Assembly (NCBI GenBank): GCA_012656075.1
Contig: JAAKBF010000255.1
Span: 372,001 to 436,000, forward strand
Direction: 5' to 3'
From: Phytophthora hibernalis
Lineage: Eukaryota; Oomycota; Peronosporomycetes; Peronosporales; Peronosporaceae
Length of the DNA stretch: 64,000 nucleotides
The notes under the pieces were generated by a model. It had not been told where the DNA came from, did no database searches, and saw nothing but the letters and a program-made list of their open reading frames with translations. The translations under genes were made by a program, and so were the position numbers. Below, in pieces: positions 55,814 to 64,000 of this stretch (position 1 is the first letter of the stretch; every line of letters starts with the position of its first letter).

Positions 55814-56542
55814 ATGAGCAGCTCCGGGAGCTCGTGGCAGACGCAAGTCAAGCGCCAGAAGCAACAGGCCAACAGCAAACTCGGCTCGTGGTTCGTGAGC
55901 AAGTTCAAGGGCAAGAAGCTGCTGGAAGAAGACACACAGACCTTAAGACGACGTCCAGTGGGGACTCTCAGTGCCGTCACCAACCAACAACAAGCCAATG
56001 CTGCACGTCGTGATGAGATGGGGCGTAACCCCATGAGACAGCGGAGCTTCCTACGTCAACAACTACAGGAGATGAAGAGACAATCGGCTGAAGCTCTGCA
56101 GTTAGTTCAGAAGAGGATGGACGGACAAGTAGTTGAGGAAGAAGAGGAGGATCTTGAAGAGAAATCATCGTCTTCTGAGGAGGAGGGACTTCATGTGGTC
56201 CACGACCCGGAGGATGCTCTCCGCACCAGTGTCAGCAGTGACCCGGCGAGGTCCCGCAGCTCTTCGGTCAGGAGGTCCAGCACGTCGTCGCGACGTCGTA
56301 GCACGGCTGAAGAACAGGAGCGAGCGGACGAACATTTGGCCCATGAGACCCAGCAGAACGAGTACTCGGAGGAGGTGAATCGTCGGATGAGTCAAGCTAC
56401 GCAGTTGTATGCTGAAGCCATCAGTACTTTGGACAACGCACTGCATCCGAACAAGCAACCGGACGTGGAGCCGTCTCCCAAGCCACTACTGCTGGGAGTG
56501 AAGAAAGGAAGCGCTAATATGCCCAAGAGTGAGTGGATTTAA
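55814..56542 (+). CDS. Unidentified Ser/Glu/Arg-rich protein, 242 residues
   Basis: Intact frame from MSSSGSSWQTQVKRQKQQ to a TAA at 56540. The N-terminal third is basic (WFVSKFKGKKLLEEDTQTLR). A middle helix (FLRQQLQEMKRQSAEALQLV) is followed by an acidic stretch (VVEEEEEDLEEKSSSSEEEG), Ser/Arg repeats (RSSSVRRSSTSSRRRS) and a C-terminal helix (RRMSQATQLYAEAISTLDNA) that resembles a MIT-like or single TPR-like helix. No signal peptide or membrane segment. Probably phosphorylated, but the role is unknown. One of the few genes here with no frame break. Confidence 0.7.
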   Translation: MSSSGSSWQTQVKRQKQQANSKLGSWFVSKFKGKKLLEEDTQTLRRRPVGTLSAVTNQQQANAARRDEMGRNPMRQRSFLRQQLQEMKRQSAEALQLVQKRMDGQVVEEEEEDLEEKSSSSEEEGLHVVHDPEDALRTSVSSDPARSRSSSVRRSSTSSRRRSTAEEQERADEHLAHETQQNEYSEEVNRRMSQATQLYAEAISTLDNALHPNKQPDVEPSPKPLLLGVKKGSANMPKSEWI

Positions 56543-56731
56543 GAGGTTGGGACGTGAACTGACGGATGAAAGGCAGTTGACGGTAGCAGAGTGGAAAGTT
56601 GACGGATGTATAGCAAGAGGTGAGCGTAGCACTAGTTTGGTATAAAAGGCGATATTTTATTTTTGGAAGTACTTAGGAACAGCACTAACTACAGTAAGAG
56701 AGTATGAACGGTGAAGTTGCAGTTTGGTGAC

Positions 56732-57712
56732 TCATTCAGAGCGAGAGAAGGCAACGAAGTGGGGATCTTCTAGTGGATGACTTTCAACTCGGTCATACCC
56801 GTCGAAAGTCAACTTGTCCGTCTTCATCTCGGCAAAAGCTTGACGTTGGATCTTCACGTCGAAAGGCAAATAGCTGAAAGTACACATGAGCAACAAAAAA
56901 CAATGTTTTCAGTACGCAAATAGTCCGTGTTCGGATAAACACAGCCACGAACATGAGTTCCAATGACGGCGTCGTCTTGAACGCGTGCTCGTCGACGACA
57001 ACCAGGGGATTGAGGTCAAGATGTCTACCAGAATATCATTGTGAGTCAGCAAGACAGTCCAAGTGCAGCGTTCGTGGTGCAACCCACATGGTTTTGAGTT
57101 GCGTCAGTGGGGCTGTCTGTTTGGTGAACACGCCCTCGCTGTCATTCACGAAGCCGAGAAACATTTGAGGCACGACATTCGCGAACTTGTTCCCTGACAA
57201 ATCCCTGCGCCGGTGGTTCAGCCAACGTAACAAATGAGATGAGGCATTCCGTCCAGCGTGCTGCAACCCGTTTAACATCGTACAAGTGCGTGGTGGTTAC
57301 GGGGATGTTGCTTGGCACTTCCTGCAATCATGGAGGTCAGCATATTGGTCAGGCATACAGTCTCACTTACCACCCAGCTTTACTCAAAAGCTCACCTTAA
57401 GTCCACGAAAGTCGCAGTAGACGGACACTCGAACATGGCCGATACAATGGCACTCCGTCGGGCACGATCCAACGTACTCAAGCAGCGCGAGCCCATGCAG
57501 GACGAGTGTGAGCAGCTCACACCACCACATCCCAGGAAGCGGAGAACCCCTTTTAAAGATCCAAACGTCGCGAAAGCGTTTTGAAGGGCATGTGGCGCGT
57601 CTTGCGATGACTGGACGCAATTGACGCCACTCGCTGCAAATACGACCCACGTAAGGTGATTCTCGATGGTCAGCCACAGCTCCGTTTGCTTGCCGGCTGC
57701 ACTTAAAACCAT
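56732..57712 (-). other. Coding-like minus-strand region, possible gene with introns
   Basis: A 142-bp stretch (56873-56732) follows a good acceptor (CTTTCAG) and reads YLPFDVKIQRQAFAEMKTDK to a TGA stop, suggesting a terminal exon. Farther upstream 57712-57392 is open (LWLTIENHLTWVVFAASGVN). I could not join these into one model or recognise a domain. It could be a decayed element or an intron-containing gene. Confidence 0.3.
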
Positions 57713-58038
57713 CGTCAGCTAAAGCTCATCTAGCGACTGAAAGCAGCCTCTGGAAATCACTTTGTGATTTTTGAGCGGTGGCTACCATCCTGCTGCAGTG
57801 CTGAGACCGCAGCTGAAGCATTCAGCCCGGTAACTGCTGGCCGCTTCTCGCTTCTTGCTGTCGTAACGACTCGGCCGCTGTCTCATGGTGAGTTTTGCGC
57901 TGCGCCGTCTTCCATCTCCTCTGCTTTGGCTCTCGAGACGATGTTCATGGGGCGTTTTGAGCTGATAGCGTTCGTTAGCGCCAACGCAGCACTTTGTCTC
58001 TCTTCCGCCGTCTCATTTGCAACGCTTGAACTTGGTCT

Positions 58039-58269
58039 TCATGCAAGTCCGTTTGCATTCGGCCCAGTCATCATCATCACCACGCTAGACTCGCATGAAG
58101 TGTCTTCCAGGAAATTCTCCGGCGAGTAACGTGCGTCCTTTGCAAGGCGCTTGCTTACGGGATCCGACGCCTGGAGTCGCTTCTCAGTAATATGGCCGAT
58201 AAGCTCCGACACCATGACCCATTCGGCCTTTTGCCAGCCACTGCGCAAGTCGTCGTCGGAGCAGTACAA
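58039..58269 (-). other. Short open frame, unidentified
   Basis: 76 codons including GWQKAEWVMVSELIGHITEK, with coding-like continuation on the same strand to about 57780 in another frame. No domain recognised. May be part of a decayed gene. Confidence 0.25.
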
Positions 58270-58277
58270 GAAACAAA

Positions 58278-58841
58278 ATGGAGAACCAATCTTCCGTCGC
58301 GACTGGTGCGGTGCACTCGGTCACCTACCGCTTGACGTGTGGGTCAAAGCCTAGTGGCGACACTCATCGTACCCTCAGCGTCACATGTCGGCATGAAGAC
58401 TCTCGACGTCGGAGAGGCTCTTGGAATGGAGCTGCTGACATCGGAGACTCGGATGATGACTGCGATAGCCCTCGGAGACCTAGCACGACTAGACCGCGCC
58501 CTGCAGTAGTCTCACCGACACGTGTTCGGCTCTTTTACGAGGACGAAGCTGCCAAAGCGCGAGTATGCGGGAACGTGCAGCGTCTGCTCAACGTCGTCCA
58601 AAAGGACCCGGAGGCTACGACCACCAATGCGCAGGTGGCGCGCAAAGTGCTAAAGTATCGCCGAGTCATGGGCAGATTGGACGACGTGAACGTGGAAGAC
58701 CCAGACTTCGACGCGTCCGCGTTCTTCGGCATCGAGTGGTGTCGCGTGGGTGCCCCTCAAGTTGAAGTCGTCCGTTCATGTTGTAGTTGTCTCCTCCGCT
58801 GCGAATTGCATCGCTGCGAGGAGAAAACTACAAATCTGTGA
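58278..58841 (+). CDS. Hypothetical protein, 187 residues
   Basis: Frame from MENQSSVATGAVHSVTYRL with an Arg/Asp/Ser-rich centre and a helical part (AAKARVCGNVQRLLNVVQKD, then VARKVLKYRRVMGRLDDVN). No known domain. The second half looks more coding-like than the first, so the true start may lie downstream or in another exon. Confidence 0.35.
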   Translation: MENQSSVATGAVHSVTYRLTCGSKPSGDTHRTLSVTCRHEDSRRRRGSWNGAADIGDSDDDCDSPRRPSTTRPRPAVVSPTRVRLFYEDEAAKARVCGNVQRLLNVVQKDPEATTTNAQVARKVLKYRRVMGRLDDVNVEDPDFDASAFFGIEWCRVGAPQVEVVRSCCSCLLRCELHRCEEKTTNL

Positions 58842-61518
58842 GGCTTTGCACCAAGACAGCATTGGTGGTGCGAGCTCTGCTTTCCACACTGCGTAGCATT
58901 GACAGAGGTCACGTAGGCAGAGGCTGAATACATTGTATGTGACTTGCAATCCGTTTCTGGTTCCGGCGCTCGAAAGTACCACCTTCCAGAACAAAGTTAA
59001 CTCGCATACAGGCGTTGCTGGTAGGCTCGGATCTCTGGTGCCCCGACAATTGAGCTAGGCAACAGCGTCAAAGACAGTGGGCCGCATGTGCTTCTAGAAG
59101 TCCAAACACTTTGGTACGTCGACAACGATGGCGATAGCGGCTAAAGTGTTCTCGAGTAGTAGTGTGGCGAAGGTGTCTACCAAATGGAGTAGGGTCCTTG
59201 ATCGTTTCTCCCACCGAGCTGCGAGGACAGGATATTCTATCCTGTATGGGTGGAACCACTAACTGGCCTCGTGACTGGGCTCACACGTCGAACCAAGGTG
59301 GCAACTCGGGGTTGTAAGTTGGGACCACGGCTCGAGAGAACTAACATCGTGATACACTGTCCTGAAGTGTGAGGCGTACTCGCAGATTCGAATCTCGAGG
59401 CTCGGAATCATTCTACAGCAGCATATGCCAAGCCTACTTACGCCGTACATGAACGCCTCGCTGTTCAAGACCAACGTAGCGCGTGTGTAACGCGCAACTG
59501 TGCCCTCTTGTCTTGTCGCCGCGAACAGTTTGTAGCAGGCACCCGAGGGACTGCACAGCATGTTGTGGGCACGTTGAAGTGTCTGCAGACAGCACCGAGC
59601 GGACTGGCCTTCACACTGGCGCTAATAACAACGTCGGCAGGGTATGTTCACTACTGTAGTGTAGTGTAGTGACTACACTGTACATGTAATACCTTGTGGA
59701 AGAGCCTACCGGTACGTACATGTACGCGCCATTCGCGTTCACTAGCGCCACATCGCACTTCTCCCCATTCTGACCTGCCCCTTTCAGTGCCGAACTGAAA
59801 AGGTCGCGGTAGTTGGGATGGTCATTTTTGCAGTTTGTCGTTCCAATAACCGCCGCTGTTATTGCTGCTGATCAAGAATTTCTAACAAACACGAACTGTA
59901 TTGCGAGCGCTGCAGTGCAAACTATAAAACATTTAACACCACTGTTTGCAGAATTGGTTGTTAGCGTACGCCGAATCTAACTACAGCCAACACGTTCGAT
60001 TCACATTGATTCATCTTGGAGCTGAAAGTCGAGTAACGAAAAACATACTAACACGTTTTCAAACATCACCAAATAGTTCGTTGTTGTGAACTGTAGCAAA
60101 ATACAACTACCGGTAGGCTTATGGTCAAGGGCAAACGGGGACACGTTGCTGCTTGGCTGTTCACAGGGCTATTATACACCTCGCCCCATGTCGTAGAGGA
60201 GGAAGTCATCGCGCCACGTCAACAGGGGATGCGTCCATCTTGTGTCCCTCTGTATCATCTCCACCACTGTACAAAAATATCCTTACGATTAGACTCGCAC
60301 GTAAGGCACTTCAACGTACACTGTCACTTGATCATCGCCAAAAAGGACTTGAAAGAAGCGAGTTTACACGTAGAGACGCGACAAGTAGATGCAATGGCCA
60401 CTTCGCTTCTCGTCCTACTCGAGCGAGACACGTGCATCAAAACACAAAACTTGTGCCCATTGCTGGCAAAATTGAGTGCCAAAGCCCAACGACGCCTGCC
60501 ATCCTTGTCGACTGTGCAATCGCCTGGCCAGCTTCTGACTACAATTTGCAGCGTGATACATGCACGCCAACTCACGCCTCCCTCTGAACGCAAAGCGCCC
60601 CAATCTCATCTTGGTTGCCCCCAAGCCACTGAGCATGTCCATGCGTCGAGGCGATAGAGTGCAAGTTGCTGTGTGTGGGATGATCGAAGTTGTGTTTCTA
60701 CATGTACAGTAGCGAACTGTAACGGCACTTTCGTGTCATGTCTGCCAGATCAAATGTGGCCCAACACCGAGATCTCTCGAAAAACTGGTGAGCGAGCAAC
60801 ACACCGCTGCAGAGCAACCGACGCTTTCGAAAAGCGAGAATCTCTTGCTTGCTTCTTTTCACCATCAAGTTGGCGAGTATCGCTCAAAGAAAAGACTCGA
60901 AGAAGGTCGTGATGAAGGGCGGGGCGGACCTCAATGAGATGTGGACGCTCGCCCCTTCCTTCCTCATTTGCAGTTGGGAGCTGTCCGACGAGGCTCGACC
61001 TGAGTGCAGAAGTACCGCCTGCCATCCCTCTGCCCCTCCACTGCAATTTGCATTCCCTCTTTTCGAACGGAGGCACCAAACGGCAGTGGTTATCGAAAGA
61101 ATACTTTCGGCTTCATCCAGGGAGGACGAACCTTCACTTTTTGGACAGTTCGGGACGTACGCTCGAGGTGGGATATCGTCGGGAAATCGCACACAAGCAC
61201 GCACCAAGTAGAAGGCGACAAGCGGACACAGTACATCAACACGCCAGCGACAGATCCCACTAGGGAGAGAAGGAGTACGGGGCCAACTTCTCTTCATTCC
61301 GACATCTATCTCAGATAGATACAAGCTGAACTCCGTCGCACTTCACGTTTGCCATCTCCGCACCATTGGTACCAGTACTCGACACCGTCGGAAGCCAAAT
61401 CGGAGCTGAGCGTCGCCAATCCTCCAACAGCTCGGAGCGTTTCTACTGCGCGGCAAACCCCATCGCAAAGCACCAGTCCAAAACGGTCCTTGCAGCCCAA
61501 CGCGTGCTCGTACTTTGA
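58842..61518. other. Long region without a confident gene
   Basis: About 2.7 kb, fairly AT-rich. A GTAGT tandem motif lies near 59655-59675. A short hairpin (CCTTTCAGT...AACTGAAAAGG) lies near 59780-59805. The 178-codon frame 60121-60657 (plus) has no domain and overlaps open frames on both strands, so I do not call it a gene. No tRNA or rRNA seen. Confidence 0.4.
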
Positions 61519-62954
61519 ATGCCGACGTGGACACCGGTGGTCGTCCTCGGTGACTTGAGCGACAGCAGCGAGACTGAAAGCACCAGCACCCCGGTGAGCA
61601 CGTACAGCACAACGGAGCCCATGGACGCACAGAAGGGAGACAGTCGTCGTCGACGCCGTCGGAGACCTGGCGAATCGGTTCCAGAGTCTCCGTTAATGAC
61701 TTTCGAAGCCGACCATGGATCATCTGCCCCAGCCACTGCTGAATCACCTCCATCCACGCAGCACCGCGCCCCACTCGCACCTATTTCGCTGGTCACCGTA
61801 GACCACAGCCACGTTCCCACCACGTGGTCCGACCCGCCAAGTCCTCGGTTCAACCCCAGCACAGCACGACACACAGGCAAACGTCGAGCCTCGGGTGAGA
61901 TGATCCACCACGAGGAAGAGACCAAGGCGATGCAGCCAGCCACGACCCAAGCGGGGAATGAGATTCGGAGCCCGGATCTTCCAGCACGGGGAGTCGTTTC
62001 GACAGCGATGCACACCGGCACTGACCAAGCAGAGCAAGCTGCTGTCGAGACTCATAATTCAACCCTGCCTCAGCGGGTGTCAACGCGACGCACTACGACG
62101 ACGACGAGATGGTCTCCTTCAATAGCTGACGGTCGGGGGCAAAACTCTCAGACAGGTGTACGGTCGAAAGCAGCATCACGAGTGACGCCACCCGCTCGCC
62201 CGATTTCCAACGCAACGAAAAACATCAACTTCGACATGTTACAGCCGCACTTTGAGCGGCCTTTGCAGCAGGCAGCGGACAGCTTTGGGGTCTGCACGAC
62301 ACTACTCAAGAAGATCTGTCGAAGGAACGGCATCAGCAATTGGCCGTATCGCAAGATCTGTGGTCTGCGCAAGAGCATTGCATCCATGGCCAAGCAAGTC
62401 AACTACTTCGACGGCGAGCAGAAGCGCGCGTACGCCGATCAACTGGAAAAGCTCGAGCATGAGCTGCAGGCCTATCTGAGAACCGGAAACGAACCCACTG
62501 AAGAGTTATTGCGATCTTTACAGGCAGAGACTGAGTCGGCCGCTACGGAGGACAAGCGGGCTCAACCGGATGTACGCACGGTAGGGATTGACAACGAGGA
62601 TGAGGAAAAGGAAGCGCAGGAGGTACCAGCTTGGACAACCCGACCGAGTATTGCTCAGCCTCAATACAGCACTACGCAGCTCGCACACAGTCCACACGAA
62701 GTTCAGACTAGCGGGAATTCTTGGAGCTCTCGCCCACAGGGACCCCGTTGCAAGTATTTCCGACAATCGCTACACACCACCGTGCGTTACCGTCGATCGC
62801 CTCCATTCTTCAGCACCAGAGCTACTCGAGTCCAAGTCGAGCGGCCTCGACGCAGGATCCACGTCAAACGCCAAACGTTTCGCAATACGAAGCGGACCCG
62901 CGTCAACCTCCACAATGGCGCTACTTTCCTTCGACAAACGACGACTCAGTATGA
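61519..62954 (+). CDS. RWP-RK domain protein, putative transcription factor
   Basis: From MPTWTPVVVLGDLSDSSETE a long Ser/Thr/Pro-rich N-terminus with an Arg run precedes the RWP-RK domain at about residues 235-290. The domain is LQPHFERPLQQAADSFGVCT, LKKICRRNGISNWPYRKICG, with the signature W-P-x-R-K present as WPYRK. A coiled-coil-like helix follows (QKRAYADQLEKLEHELQAYL). Near 62725 the protein-like sense moves to the frame that ends at 62954 (SQYEADPRQPPQWRYFPSTN). The frame as written runs to 63087. RWP-RK proteins are DNA-binding regulators known from plants, and in oomycetes as putative transcription factors. Target genes unknown. Confidence 0.82.
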
Positions 62955-63512
62955 CAAGCGGAGAGAGCAGAGCGTATTTATCGTCGCTGTGTACGAGCCC
63001 AGTGAGATAGAAGACAATAGACCGAATTCATGTGCAAAAGCTATTATACTGTACCTGCCACTCAGGATTCGTACGCGGATACGATGAGACGATGCGTATT
63101 AAATTTGACAAGAAGGACGTCTGGCGGACAATCTGATCTGACTCATCCCTTCAAGGATCCACGTGTGAGTGACGTGATACATTGTAGAAATCCAAGTTAA
63201 CTGGTGCCCAGTAGACTAGTTGGTCATGCCGACTTTCACCGAAGACTTCAGTCCCAATTAGCACACAGTTGGGGGTGTCGACTCACCTTGGCTAAGAAAG
63301 CTTGTCGAGGCTATTACCAGGTATCGTGCACTGGTGGTGAGTGCCGTACAAGAAAACTAGAGCTGTTCAGTCCGTCGCCACTTCAACTCCCACATTTACA
63401 TTTATCCTGTTCCAGCTGAGGACAAGGAAGGCTGCATGGAGGCGTGCTGTGTTCCACCAGTCTCCAATTAAACATAGATGACCTCCGTTTGAAAGTGATG
63501 AAGAACCCCAGC
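62955..63512. other. Spacer after the RWP-RK gene
   Basis: About 560 bp with short frames only. I see nothing that can be named. Confidence 0.35.
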
Positions 63513-64000
63513 TTAGGTATTAATATCTGCTTCGTCATGCCACGCGTACACGTGGATAACATCAAATGGCTGCGCTGTGCCCAATATTTGGCCAGGGCAC
63601 CGACCCTTTCGCGCCGCAGCTCGCTGCGAAAGCCTCCACAGAGTGATGCGGGTGCGTGTTGCGCTGCGTCTTCCTGCAACGGCGGATTCATAAATACGGT
63701 TTGTGCACCTTCCACGAGTAGGATGCGCTCGCATTGCTTTCGGATGGAAATCGGACACAGCGGGTGCTGCCTCAGTGCGTATCCGCCATTCGTTTTGCTT
63801 CAACCTCAAGTGTCGGTGAACGGTAACGGTCTGCTCCGACAATGACTTGAGGTCAAGAACTGTGTTGTAATCTCCCGCGCATGATGTCGCCGAACCCAGC
63901 AGCTCTTCGCGCGGTCTATGATGTGTCGAGGTCTGGTCGGGCGGCTTCACGTTGCAGCTCTTCTTGGGGTGTCGCTGCTGGTCTCCACGAACAGGTTTCG
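63513..64000 (-). other. Open frame reaching the window edge, unidentified
   Basis: The minus-strand frame is open from the window edge to a stop at 63513 (about 160 codons). It contains KPPDQTSTHHRPREELLGSA and is rich in Arg, Thr and Ala. No domain recognised; it may be the end of a gene lying to the right or chance. Confidence 0.25.

Noticed and set aside
55078..56013. 311-codon plus-strand frame
   Set aside because: It overlaps the better supported gene at 55814 in another frame and lacks any conserved segment or start context.
59330..59410. tRNA-like B-box (GATTCGAATC)
   Set aside because: No A-box or cloverleaf can be formed around it.
60121..60657. 178-codon frame proposed as a gene
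   Set aside because: No domain, competing open frames on both strands, and no promoter or splice support.
1..64000. CRISPR arrays, rRNA genes, operons
   Set aside because: No regularly spaced direct repeats or rRNA segments were seen, and the genome is eukaryotic.

Overview
The window looks like a gene-sparse, transposon-rich stretch of an oomycete genome, most likely Phytophthora or a close relative. Supporting signs are very short introns (58-72 bp in the one gene where I could resolve them), a secreted RXLR-type effector with an oomycete-like core promoter, an RWP-RK gene, nested Ty3/gypsy and Ty1/copia elements, and a PIF/Harbinger-type transposase beside Myb-like and SET-domain genes of a kind I associate with oomycete repeats.

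Left host island (1-8.1 kb). It holds a partial gene at the edge, a TPR-Hsp70 fusion gene (-), a NatC-type N-acetyltransferase (NAA30-like, +) and a four-exon MCM7 gene (-) with an E2F-type site just upstream of its start. NAA30 and MCM7 are tail to tail, 42 bp apart.

Repeat block (8.1-46.7 kb). First come a copia fragment (Copia-A) whose primer site matches the anticodon arm of initiator tRNA-Met, a complete but decayed copia element (Copia-B, 9141-14630, minus strand), decayed sequence, and a TA-flanked MITE. Then comes a large nest. Gypsy-1 (17334-46673, 4-bp target duplication GTAT) is interrupted inside its integrase C-terminus by Gypsy-2 (26155-40439, target duplication GTTG). Gypsy-2 in turn contains a foreign segment with a broken RXLR-like effector gene. 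Both gypsy elements carry an extra reading frame on the opposite strand between pol and the 3' LTR. LTR divergence agrees with the nesting order: Gypsy-2 LTRs are nearly identical and Gypsy-1 LTRs differ at about 1.5% of sites.

DNA-transposon block (46.9-52.1 kb). Fifty-bp near-perfect inverted repeats flank a PIF/Harbinger DDE transposase (+), a Myb/SANT-like DUF6818-type gene (-) and a SET-domain methyltransferase gene (-), all with apparent frameshifts.

Right host island (52.7-64 kb). A TPR protein (-) and a METTL21-like methyltransferase (+) share a divergent promoter. They are followed by a Ser/Glu-rich protein of unknown role, several weak open frames, and an RWP-RK putative transcription factor.

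Many apparent frameshifts fall in otherwise intact housekeeping genes and are often explained by one base missing from a homopolymer run. Much of the apparent damage may therefore be sequencing error rather than real decay.
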